Source: Bacteroidales bacterium UBA3653
Lineage (GTDB): Bacteria; Bacteroidota; Bacteroidia; Bacteroidales; Paludibacteraceae
Length of the DNA: 64,000 nt
Direction of reading: 5' to 3'
NCBI GenBank assembly: GCA_002373505.1
Contig: DFKE01000012.1
Location: 339,347-403,346, forward strand
Below the pieces are notes generated by a model. That model had not been told where the DNA came from, did no database searches, and saw only the letters and a program-made list of their open reading frames with translations. Position numbers and translations under genes: made by a program. How positions within the stretch are numbered: the first letter of the stretch is position 1; each line of letters starts with the position of its first letter. Positions 49,809-57,478 of the stretch are shown piece by piece.

Positions 49809-50136
49809 GAAGCAGTTCATCAATGCGTTCCATCCGATCGATGGTTTCGTCTAAATGGAAGACTATTTCGGGGATAATACGCAATTGATGGCGCTCCAAT
49901 GTGCCGAGTTCACCGCGAAAACGGTGGGTGTTTTCGCCTATAAGCGCCATCGTGTCACTCACTTTATCTTGCGGGAAAATAGAGATGTAGATATGCGCAA
50001 TAGACAAATCAGGCGACACGCGCACTTCACTTACGGAAATCAGTGTTCCTTGCAGTGTGCGCGCGTATCGCAGAAGGATGTCGCTCATGTCTTTTTGGAT
50101 AAGACGAGCGATTTTGTGTTGTCTAGTTGACTCCAT
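49801..50136 (-). CDS. rbfA: ribosome-binding factor A
   Basis: 111 aa. RbfA pattern: STRQHKIARLIQKDMSDILLRYARTLQGTLISVSEVRVSPDLSIAHIYISIF, then a helix and LGTLERHQLRIIPEIVFHLDETIDRMERIDELL. It matures the 30S subunit. Its ATG overlaps the rpmH stop by one base (TAATG). Confidence 0.93.
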   Translation of the reverse strand: MESTRQHKIARLIQKDMSDILLRYARTLQGTLISVSEVRVSPDLSIAHIYISIFPQDKVSDTMALIGENTHRFRGELGTLERHQLRIIPEIVFHLDETIDRMERIDELLHG

Positions 50137-50294
50137 TAAAATTTGTGGCGTCCTTCGTCAGCTACGGTCAGTTTCTTGCGACCTTTAGCGCGGCGTGCAG
50201 CCAAAACGCGACGACCATTTGCGGTAGTCATTCTCTCCAAGAAGCCGTGTTTGTTACGACGCTTGCGTTGGGAAGGTTGGAATGTACGTTTCAT
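50136..50294 (-). CDS. rpmH: 50S ribosomal protein L34
   Basis: 52 aa, too short for many gene finders. It reads [20 protein letters not shown], then [19 protein letters not shown] and KKLTVAD, an unmistakable L34. It is the first gene of an operon with rbfA, the FtsX-like permease, lipoprotein, xerD and DUF5686. Promoter at 50352. Confidence 0.98.
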   Translation of the reverse strand: MKRTFQPSQRKRRNKHGFLERMTTANGRRVLAARRAKGRKKLTVADEGRHKF

Positions 50295-50351
50295 TGTCTT
50301 TGTCTATTTAGGTCCTCTCACGAGGACGGGTTTATACATCGAAAAAGCGTG

Positions 50352-50383
50352 CAAAGGTACTGCTTTTTTTTGAATTGACCAAA
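50352..50383 (-). promoter_or_regulatory. rpmH promoter
   Basis: -33 TTTGGTCA and -7 TACCTTTG on the minus strand, the same -33 as tRNA-Gln. Confidence 0.8.
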
Positions 50384-50417
50384 AAAAAATGCAACTTTTT
50401 TGCTTTTGACTGCATTT

Positions 50418-50990
50418 TTAGTCAAAAACCTCCATTAGAACATCAAGAGACTTGGGATTTTGCCAGGTTTCAACATGTTCCGCCATGTATTCGCACAACG
50501 CGCGAAGCTGCTCTTGTCGTGCGACTCTGGTGAGCGGAAGAGAAGTGAGCGAGTTATTAGGTTCAGGAATAGCAAATCCCAGTTTGGCGGCAAATTCTAC
50601 AAGGAATAGCAGATGAAAGTTCTGAGGTTCGCTTGTTCGGTCAAGGTCCTGGATGGCTTGCACAAGAAAATCAAACATCGGTTCGTCAATCATAGGATGC
50701 CGGAGTGTATGGAAGAGCACCTCGCTGATAAACAGCGCGACTGTGCGTTTCAACGGATCCGTAACGGTTGTGGACGGTACGTAGTCCAGTTGTGCCGTAC
50801 GGATGGCTCTTTCATCCGCTGTAATCTGTAAAATGGAAAGAGGACTGTATTTTCCTGATGTGTTTTTTTTCCCAATGCCGTACACCATATAATTAACGCG
50901 CCCACCCGCGCGCGTATAGGCGTGAAGCAGGTGCGCTTTGTCCGAGTGCGGCTGAAGTGACAATACTATCGCGTCAGTCGTGACTAACAT
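50418..50990 (-). CDS. recO: DNA repair protein RecO (short form)
   Basis: 190 aa from ATG at 50990. RecO OB-fold pattern MLVTTDAIVLSLQPHSDKAHLLHAYTRAGGRVNYMVYGIGKK, then helices. It is shorter than typical Bacteroidetes RecO (about 230-240), and ends after EVFD. RecO works with RecF and RecR; recF is also in this window. Overlaps the phosphoesterase gene by 17 bases. Confidence 0.82.
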   Translation of the reverse strand: MLVTTDAIVLSLQPHSDKAHLLHAYTRAGGRVNYMVYGIGKKNTSGKYSPLSILQITADERAIRTAQLDYVPSTTVTDPLKRTVALFISEVLFHTLRHPMIDEPMFDFLVQAIQDLDRTSEPQNFHLLFLVEFAAKLGFAIPEPNNSLTSLPLTRVARQEQLRALCEYMAEHVETWQNPKSLDVLMEVFD

Positions 50991-51915
50991 AGAGGGAATC
51001 GACCAATGTGTTATCGCCAAGGCGATATACTTTGAATAGAAGACATGATTTCTCTGATTCGGGATCTGAGATATGAATCACGCCATAGACAGGCACGGTG
51101 TCGGTCGCTTCGGCATGCAAATGGGGGCGTTGGGGTTTGGGCTTTCCTGCCGTATTGAGCACCACAAACGGAGCATGGCGCATATAGCTATGGTCGTGAC
51201 CGGCGAGAACAAGGTCGGCTTGACCTAAGGCATGGCGGAAAGCGGAATAGATAAGAGGGTTCGCCCGGCCTTTGCCGGCCGAGTGAACAGGGTGGTGCAT
51301 CATAACCGCCACATATCTGTTTCCTGCTTCTTTCATTGTTTTTTCCAGCCATGTGGCCGTGCGTGTAAGATAGACGAGCCGGTCTAGCGGGTTGGTGTCT
51401 ATAACGACAAACCGCAGATCGGGCATGTCTATGTAGTAATTGGCCCCCGGTACGCCAACAGGCCCGTTGTGGGGATAAGTAAAGGTGTCACTCCATGCAT
51501 CCGACAATGTTTTGCGGAGTCCCTTGGAATACTCATGATTGCCTGGGCAAACTATCGCCGGCATCCCATATAACCGGCTGTTGCTCCACTCTCGCAGCAG
51601 TAATTGGCGGTAATACACTTGTCCCCGTTCCATCCAGTCTCCGGTCTGCGCTACCAAATCGGCTTGCGGAAGACGGAGGGCTAGCGTGTCGTAGTCGGCA
51701 CGTGTAAGTTGATTGTGAATGTCTCCGAGTACCAGGATGTCGAGCGACTGAGGGGTGGTGTCCTGTTCAAAGGTCGGAAAGACATAGTCTATGGTCTCTC
51801 CATTCCAATGAGGTTCGGCTGGCATGCCAAACCATGCTTGCCAGCGGATGGCGCATATTATTGCGCCACCTGCCAGCAAGAATAAAAGAAACAGTATTTT
51901 AACCCACCGTCTCAT
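50974..51915 (-). CDS. calcineurin-like metallophosphoesterase
   Basis: 313 aa. Signal or membrane anchor (ILFLLFLLAGGAIICAIRW), then the phosphoesterase motifs LVLGDIHNQ, AQTGDWMERG, PGNHEYSKG, MMHHPVHSAG and LAGHDHSYM for two metal ions. Substrate unknown. Middle gene of the DUF3127-phosphoesterase-recO group; overlaps both neighbours slightly. Confidence 0.9.
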   Translation of the reverse strand: MRRWVKILFLLFLLAGGAIICAIRWQAWFGMPAEPHWNGETIDYVFPTFEQDTTPQSLDILVLGDIHNQLTRADYDTLALRLPQADLVAQTGDWMERGQVYYRQLLLREWSNSRLYGMPAIVCPGNHEYSKGLRKTLSDAWSDTFTYPHNGPVGVPGANYYIDMPDLRFVVIDTNPLDRLVYLTRTATWLEKTMKEAGNRYVAVMMHHPVHSAGKGRANPLIYSAFRHALGQADLVLAGHDHSYMRHAPFVVLNTAGKPKPQRPHLHAEATDTVPVYGVIHISDPESEKSCLLFKVYRLGDNTLVDSLYVSHD

Positions 51916-52334
51916 TAGAAGGGAAGGTCACTGGTGCCGTCTCCGGCGGAAGCGTCAAACGGGTCCACGTTCGCCGGGGCTGCGGGGGCAGCCGGAGCGA
52001 TCGGTGCGGCTGCTACCGGAGCTGCTGCAGGCGCAGCAGAGGGAACAGCACCGGCTTGTGTCATGTCGCCTTGCTGAATCTTCCAGGCACGGATAGAGGT
52101 GTACCAACGGCCGTTGAACTCGCGGCTCTCAATATCAAAAGAGACGGTAACGAGTTGGTCCAGATCGCAAGGGTTTTGTTTGATGCGGTCCTCTCCGAAT
52201 ACTTCGAAATGCACCTTGCGGGGATATTGGTCAAGGGTTTCCAGCACATACGGCTGTACTTTCCAAGGGTTACCATTGCGGCCGATGCCCTCCTGTGCGG
52301 GCAATACTTGAATTATCTTACCTACAACTTCCAT
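51915..52334 (-). CDS. DUF3127 protein with SSB-like C-terminal tip
   Basis: 139 aa. The OB-like DUF3127 domain (VVGKIIQVLPAQEGIGRNGNPWKVQPYVLETLDQYPRKVHFEVFG...) spans 1-95. A Pro/Ala-rich linker and the tip DLPF follow. The acidic D-L-P-F end matches the partner-binding tip of SSB proteins, and the gene precedes recO by one gene. A DNA-associated, SSB-like role is a reasonable inference. Confidence 0.85.
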   Translation of the reverse strand: MEVVGKIIQVLPAQEGIGRNGNPWKVQPYVLETLDQYPRKVHFEVFGEDRIKQNPCDLDQLVTVSFDIESREFNGRWYTSIRAWKIQQGDMTQAGAVPSAAPAAAPVAAAPIAPAAPAAPANVDPFDASAGDGTSDLPF

Positions 52335-52367
52335 TGTAATTGCGAATTTTAAATTATGAGTTATAAA

Positions 52368-53618
52368 TTATTCTCCTTTGATAGCAGCTACTCCTGGGAG
52401 TACTTTGCCCTCGATAGCTTCGAGAAGTGCTCCGCCGCCGGTAGAGATATACGATACTTTGTCTGCGAGACCGAACTTATTGACGCAGGCAACGGAATCA
52501 CCACCTCCGATGAGGGAGAAAGCACCGTTCTTGGTAGCCTCTGCAATAGCGAGACCGATAGCGCGGCTGCCGTCGCAGAAGTTATCGAACTCAAATACAC
52601 CTGCAGGACCGTTCCAGAGGATGGTCTTCGCACCCTTGATTGCAGCTGCGAACTTCTTCTGTGCCTCAGGACCTGCGTCCATACCTTGCCATCCCTCGGG
52701 AATTGCGTCGGACGGGAATATCTTCTGGTTAGCGTCGTTCTTGAAGTCGTCTGCGCAGATTGCATCCGGAGCGAGTACGAGCTCTACGCCGTTCTTCTTT
52801 GCCAGCTCCTCAACACCCAGCGCTACATCCAGTTTGTCGAGCTCTACGATAGAACCGCCGATCTCGCCGCCGTGAGCCTTCGCAAAGGTATAGGTCATAC
52901 CGCCGCAGAGGATCAGTTTGTCCACCTTGCCCAGCAGATTCTCGATGATACCGATCTTAGAAGAAACTTTCGAACCGCCCATGATAGCAACAAACGGACG
53001 TTTGATATCGCCCAGTACGGCGTTAACGGCTGCTACCTCTTTCTCCATGAGGAAACCGAGCATCTTGTTGTCTGCATCGAAGTAGTCTGCGATGACTGCC
53101 GTAGAAGCATGTTTGCGGTGTGCAGTACCGAAAGCATCCATGACATAGCAGTCTGCGTAAGAAGCAAGGGTCTTGGCGAACTCTTTCTGGCGCGCTTTCA
53201 TCTCTTTCTTGGCGGGTTCGTATGCCGGATCTTCTTTCTCGATTCCTACCGGCTTGCCTTCCTCTTCCGGATAGAAACGGAGGTTCTCAAGGAGAAGTAC
53301 CTCTCCCGGTTTGAGTGCTGCTGCTTTGTCTTGAGCTTTGGCGCAATCCTCTGCGAACTGAACAGGGCGTCCGAGTGCAGCGGCTACTGCGTCAACGATC
53401 TGGCTGAGGCTGAATTTAGCCTGTACTTTGCCTTTCGGCTTGCCCATGTGGCTCATGATAATGAGCGCACCGCCTTCGTCGAGGATGTGTTTGAGAGTCG
53501 GCAGCGCACCGCGGATACGGGTGTCGTCTGTAATCTTACCGTTTTCGTCCAGTGGTACATTGAAATCCACACGTACAATCGCCTTCTTGCCGGCGAATTT
53601 GTAATCTTTAATAGTCAT
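52368..53618 (-). CDS. pgk: phosphoglycerate kinase
   Basis: 416 aa, full-length. Motifs: [63 protein letters not shown], and [13 protein letters not shown] at the nucleotide site. Catalyses 1,3-bisphosphoglycerate plus ADP to 3-phosphoglycerate plus ATP. Monocistronic; no nearby array overlaps it. Confidence 0.97.
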   Translation of the reverse strand: MTIKDYKFAGKKAIVRVDFNVPLDENGKITDDTRIRGALPTLKHILDEGGALIIMSHMGKPKGKVQAKFSLSQIVDAVAAALGRPVQFAEDCAKAQDKAAALKPGEVLLLENLRFYPEEEGKPVGIEKEDPAYEPAKKEMKARQKEFAKTLASYADCYVMDAFGTAHRKHASTAVIADYFDADNKMLGFLMEKEVAAVNAVLGDIKRPFVAIMGGSKVSSKIGIIENLLGKVDKLILCGGMTYTFAKAHGGEIGGSIVELDKLDVALGVEELAKKNGVELVLAPDAICADDFKNDANQKIFPSDAIPEGWQGMDAGPEAQKKFAAAIKGAKTILWNGPAGVFEFDNFCDGSRAIGLAIAEATKNGAFSLIGGGDSVACVNKFGLADKVSYISTGGGALLEAIEGKVLPGVAAIKGE

Positions 53619-53689
53619 AATTGTGTATATTTTAGTTTGTTAGTCAGTTGCTTGATTCTTTCTTTCTCTGAGCGAAGAGGTCTTTGTCC

Positions 53690-55027
53690 TTACTTCTCCC
53701 AGCCAATGGAGTTCAGGCGGCCTCGATATACGTCACTATAGGTGGTAGAGCCGTCCTGTCCGCCGAAGATATAGATATCTTTATCGCGCACGATTGCGCT
53801 TTGTTTCTGCCGTGCCTGGTAGGTATCGGGCAGCCTGTTTTTCGTCGTATCTGCCCGAAGCCAGGTCAGTCCTTCGTCCTCGGAATAGAGGATGTCCCGT
53901 CCAAGGTAGGTCATCTTGTCGTCCACTCCGCCGAACAGGAGCAGTTGACCGTTATAATTAATGACGGAGATTCCCGTCAGACTTTTGAAGGATGGTCTGT
54001 CGATAGAGAACTCCTCAATGCGATATCCTCCGTTCTCGGGGATATGGCGTGAGTATTCCAGATTCCATCGTGTGTTAAGCGCACGTCCGTTCTCGGCAAA
54101 ACCTCCTATGATCATGGCTCTTTCTCTCTCGCTGGCGCTGTGGAAAGAGACGGCGGCGAAATCGCTGACGGGGAATTCTCCTGACGGCTGCAAACCGCTG
54201 AGGGTAAGGGCATCGTCGGCATACGTTGCTAACTCATATTGCTCGTCTTCTCCTACCAAAGCCCATACCTTTTTATTCCAATAAAGCAACATGGTAACTA
54301 CGTTTTCTGATACAGCGTGAGCCGTCCATGTAGTGGCGTCGGTTGAGGTGTAGATGGTGTTCCCCTGACCATAATATAAGGTACTGCCGTCACTTATTAT
54401 CTGCCGCACACGCGTACCTGCTGGCAGTCCGGATGGAGAGCCTAGGTCAGTCCATTCTGCGCCGTCAGGTGAAGCATATGCCCTCAGTTCAAAACCATTG
54501 GAGACCATCATCACAAAGTTAGAACCTATCTCTACCACCCGTTGCTCGCTGTCGTCAACCGGATAGACGGCGTCAGTAAGCCGGGTCCATGTGTATAGAT
54601 CGGGATCTACCTGATGCACTGTGGCGCGTATCTCGTAGGTCTTCAGCGTCGAGTTGTCCTGTGAGCGGATAGTGAGGTAAATAGGTCGTTTGGTAAAATC
54701 AAGTGTGTCGTAGCCGGAAATGCGCACCGTCGTATCTGGCATAGTGATCCATGCGGCGCCGGGCGTGGCGGCGAAGGTAAAACGGGGTACTGCGGAGTCG
54801 ATACGAGTTCCGAAAAGGATAGAGTCTTTGTTCCATACCAGTCCGGTATCCAGTCTCTCTTCTACAGTGAATACAGCTGCTGCCAAACCGGGCATTGAAT
54901 CGACTTTCGCAAACGAGAACGCTGTTAGTTTGGCTACGGAAGAAGGCGCGGTGGCAGTGCTCGATCCTTCGCAGGAGACAAGAAAAATAGTGAAAATACC
55001 TATTATTATGTTCAAATACTTGCGCAT
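53690..55027 (-). CDS. DUF6242 exported lipoprotein with Kelch/BNR-like repeats
   Basis: 445 aa. Lipobox cysteine at IFLVSCEGSS. N-terminal beta-region (AVFTVEERLDTGLVW, TFAATPGAAWITM), then a Kelch/BNR-like part with TWTRL, SPDGAEWTDLGSPSGLPAGT, TSTDATTWTAH, YNGQLLLFGGVDD and DIYIFGGQDG. DUF6242 is the name I associate with this Bacteroidales family; function unknown. Divergent from the folate gene. Confidence 0.83.
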   Translation of the reverse strand: MRKYLNIIIGIFTIFLVSCEGSSTATAPSSVAKLTAFSFAKVDSMPGLAAAVFTVEERLDTGLVWNKDSILFGTRIDSAVPRFTFAATPGAAWITMPDTTVRISGYDTLDFTKRPIYLTIRSQDNSTLKTYEIRATVHQVDPDLYTWTRLTDAVYPVDDSEQRVVEIGSNFVMMVSNGFELRAYASPDGAEWTDLGSPSGLPAGTRVRQIISDGSTLYYGQGNTIYTSTDATTWTAHAVSENVVTMLLYWNKKVWALVGEDEQYELATYADDALTLSGLQPSGEFPVSDFAAVSFHSASERERAMIIGGFAENGRALNTRWNLEYSRHIPENGGYRIEEFSIDRPSFKSLTGISVINYNGQLLLFGGVDDKMTYLGRDILYSEDEGLTWLRADTTKNRLPDTYQARQKQSAIVRDKDIYIFGGQDGSTTYSDVYRGRLNSIGWEK

Positions 55028-55064
55028 TTCGTTTTTTTTTTGTACCTTTGCCGCCGCAAAGGTA
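55020..55064. promoter_or_regulatory. divergent promoter region with palindromic -7 boxes
   Basis: TACCTTTG at 55043-55050 (plus) and its inverted copy at 55057-55064 (minus) form a perfect inverted repeat around CGCCG. The plus -33 TTGCGCAT overlaps the start codon of the DUF6242 gene. The minus -33 is weak. Confidence 0.7.
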
Positions 55065-55066
55065 AA

Positions 55067-55096
55067 GTTACATGTTACAAATTATAAATTACTAAA
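55067..55096. repeat. heptad array, GTTACAT type, four units
   Basis: GTTACAT, GTTACAA, ATTATAA, ATTACTA in the leader of the folate gene. Confidence 0.7.
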
Positions 55097-55103
55097 TAGT
55101 CTT

Positions 55104-55706
55104 ATGTTATTTGAGGCTCAAATACACGATTTCAAAATGTGGTTCCCGTGGTATCGTATCCGTCGGGAACAAAGCGCTCTTCGCGCAATAGTAGAGCAGC
55201 AGCGTCGCATAATGAGTCAGGACCAGGTAGCGGAGCAGTCGGCTCTGATCATCGCTCAATTGGAGCAGATGTCTGCTTTCCGTGATGCGCATACGGTTTT
55301 GCTCTATTACCCGATACATAACGAGGTGGACCTTCGTCCGTTGCTCGCCAAGTATGCGGGCGAAAAATTATTTTTGTTGCCGGTAACCCATCGTCACTCG
55401 ATGGAGGTTCGTCCTTATGACGGCGAGGACATGATGCGCAAAGGGCGTTTGGGCGTTCCGGAGCCTCAGACGGAGACCTACCATGGGCAGATTGATTTGA
55501 TCATCGTGCCAGGAGTGGTTTTTGACCAGCATCGCCATCGTATAGGCCGCGGAGGAGGCTACTACGATAGATTCCTGTCTCGTCAGTTGCATGCCAAAAA
55601 GGTCGGAGTATGCTATTCTTTCCAGTTGAAGAAACATGATATCCCTCATATGCTCCGTGAGCCTAAGATGGACCGCATTGTTACTCCTCAGCTGACCATT
55701 GGATAG
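55104..55706 (+). CDS. 5-formyltetrahydrofolate cyclo-ligase family protein
   Basis: 200 aa from ATG at 55104; the longer ORF runs through the DUF6242 promoter. Family pattern: RREQSALRAIVEQQRRIMSQDQVAEQSALIIAQL, LLYYPIHNEVDLRPL, LLPVTHRHSMEVRPY, GLGVPEPQ-like, and IIVPGVVFDQHRHRIGRGGGYYDRFL with the ATP site GRGGGYYDRF. Converts 5-formyl-THF to methenyl-THF. Its 3' end overlaps the next gene's 3' end by 26 bases. Confidence 0.9.
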   Translation: MLFEAQIHDFKMWFPWYRIRREQSALRAIVEQQRRIMSQDQVAEQSALIIAQLEQMSAFRDAHTVLLYYPIHNEVDLRPLLAKYAGEKLFLLPVTHRHSMEVRPYDGEDMMRKGRLGVPEPQTETYHGQIDLIIVPGVVFDQHRHRIGRGGGYYDRFLSRQLHAKKVGVCYSFQLKKHDIPHMLREPKMDRIVTPQLTIG

Positions 55707-56448
55707 TGGGCTGGCTGTCCTGTATCCGTTTTAACTCTCGGTCGCGCTCGGCCGAGAGTTTGCTTTCGCCCTTCCGGTAATAATAGATGACGCCGTACAT
55801 CTGGCATTTCATCATTCTGGCATAGGGCAGTTCGTCTTTATAGAAATCCTCCACGAGGTTCCATATATTCAGTATTATCTCGTCTGCTTGCGTGCGCAAG
55901 GGTTCGAGGTCGCCGTGCACCCGTTCGCTGTTCTGTACATGGAAGGTGTGCTGACGTTGGTGTTCGCAGAAGATATCATAGTGCACTTTCACCTTGTTGA
56001 TGGCGGGATTATAGATCGGGAATCCGCCGTTCGCCATGCGTTTCTGCTCTCCCTCGATGATTTTCTGTCCCCATTCGAGCAGGTACTCTTCGGTAGATAG
56101 ATCGGGCACCACGTGCTGGTGAGGATCCAGACCGTAGAGCAGTTTCTGCTCTTTCTTGATTTCTCCACGAATCACAGAGAGATTCAGCACTTGGATGAAA
56201 TGCGAAATGTACATGCGTGCGTTCTGCACAATGTGCCGGTATTGTTTGTTGGCGTTGACGGAGGTCTTGTAGTTGTCTTTTGATTGCATCACGACGTTCT
56301 CAAAGGACACAAGGAACCGTTGTGCCTCGCTCAGCACTTTGTACGGTATGACCTGCTCGGTGTAGTCCGCTGTCTGCGCACGCTGTATGGCATTTTGGAG
56401 AGCATGCAGGCGAGCTAAGTCTGTGTTGGGTAATCGACGATAAGGCAT
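55681..56448 (-). CDS. conserved hypothetical protein
   Basis: 255 aa, helical, no signal peptide. Contains VIPYKVLSEAQRFLVSFENVVMQSKDNYKTSVNANKQYRHIVQNARMYISHFIQVL and a C-terminal YYYRKGESKLSAERDRELK. Resembles Bacteroidetes proteins of unknown function. Follows the prenyl synthase gene on the same strand. Convergent overlap with the folate gene. Confidence 0.75.
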   Translation of the reverse strand: MPYRRLPNTDLARLHALQNAIQRAQTADYTEQVIPYKVLSEAQRFLVSFENVVMQSKDNYKTSVNANKQYRHIVQNARMYISHFIQVLNLSVIRGEIKKEQKLLYGLDPHQHVVPDLSTEEYLLEWGQKIIEGEQKRMANGGFPIYNPAINKVKVHYDIFCEHQRQHTFHVQNSERVHGDLEPLRTQADEIILNIWNLVEDFYKDELPYARMMKCQMYGVIYYYRKGESKLSAERDRELKRIQDSQPTIQWSAEE

Positions 56449-56470
56449 AAAGTATTTATGATTTGGGCAT

Positions 56471-57457
56471 TTATGATTTGCGTGTAGCCAGTTTCTCGGC
56501 TAACTCGCGTAAACGTTCTGTGGCATTATTCTGCGGTAGTCGGTCGAGTTGCGCGAGGGCGAGAGACGTTTGTTGTTCCATGATGTCCTCACACGCCTTA
56601 CGAACGCCGAGGCGGTCGTATATCGCGGTCACACCCTCGATTTTCTCCTTTGTACTTTGTACATCTTCCTTCGTACATTGTTTCATCATCCATTGCAGCA
56701 GTTCGGCTTTGCTTTCTGCATCAGCCGTCTCCAAGGCTGTAATGAGGAGAATGGTCTTTTTGTTGCAGCATATATCTCCGCCGATGGCCTTGCCGAAGGT
56801 CTTCGGGTCGCCATATACATCAAGGATGTCGTCCTGAATCTGGAAGGCGAGACCTATATGCAGACCGTATTGGTATAGCGCCTCTTGCTGGGCTTCGTTG
56901 GCTCCGGCGATATATCCGCCGATGCGCATGGCGTATGCCAGCAGTACGGAGGTCTTGAGCTCGATCATATGCATGTAGTCCTCAATGGAGACTTGGCTTG
57001 CGTGCTCGAAATCAACGTCCAGTTGCTGCCCTTCGCAGATGCCGGTAGCCATCTCATTGAACCATTTGAGCACTTTGGGCAGTTTGTCTGCCGGCACGTC
57101 CGACAGCAGTTTGTATGCCTCGATGAGCATCTGGTCGCCGGAGAGGATGGCGGTGTTGTCATTCCATTTGACATGTACCGTCTCACGTCCGCGGCGAACG
57201 GCAGCGCGGTCCATGACGTCGTCGTGGAGGAGGGTGAAGTTATGGAATACCTCCAAAGCCAGCGCAGCCGGCAGAGCTTGGTCGATGGCGTCTCCGTTGA
57301 TGAGACCGCCGTTGACGATGAGTTCGGCTGCCGTCAGGGCGAGAGTAGGCCGCAGACGCTTGCCGCCAGAAGCCAGCGTGTATTCGATCGGCTCATACAA
57401 TCCCCGAGGCTCCTTGTCCCAGTTCAGGGCTTCTATCGCTTTGTTTATATCTATCAT
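56471..57457 (-). CDS. polyprenyl (farnesyl/geranylgeranyl-type) diphosphate synthase
   Basis: 328 aa from ATG at 57457, since the earlier start codon candidate is TTG. The first Asp-rich region is FTLLHDDVMDRA and the second is FQIQDDILDVYGD. Condenses isoprenyl diphosphates; product length is not predictable. An in-frame repeat segment (CTKEDVQSTKEKIEG) interrupts the C-terminal helices. Starts 10 bases after the ddl stop. Confidence 0.92.
   Translation of the reverse strand: MIDINKAIEALNWDKEPRGLYEPIEYTLASGGKRLRPTLALTAAELIVNGGLINGDAIDQALPAALALEVFHNFTLLHDDVMDRAAVRRGRETVHVKWNDNTAILSGDQMLIEAYKLLSDVPADKLPKVLKWFNEMATGICEGQQLDVDFEHASQVSIEDYMHMIELKTSVLLAYAMRIGGYIAGANEAQQEALYQYGLHIGLAFQIQDDILDVYGDPKTFGKAIGGDICCNKKTILLITALETADAESKAELLQWMMKQCTKEDVQSTKEKIEGVTAIYDRLGVRKACEDIMEQQTSLALAQLDRLPQNNATERLRELAEKLATRKS
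56648..56679. repeat. heptad array, CTTTGTA type, inside the prenyl synthase gene
   Basis: CTTTGTA, CTTTGTA, then CATCTTCC, TTCGTAC; encodes KEDVQSTKE in a C-terminal loop. Confidence 0.65.
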
Positions 57458-57478
57458 TCTCAATTCTCAATTCTCAAT
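57456..57478. repeat. heptad array, ATTCTCA type, at the ddl-prenyl synthase junction
   Basis: Three ATTCTCA units span the ddl stop codon and the start of the next gene. Confidence 0.85.

Noticed and set aside
52356..53741. Plus-strand ORF of 461 codons opposite pgk
   Set aside because: Shadow of pgk; the pgk product is unmistakable.
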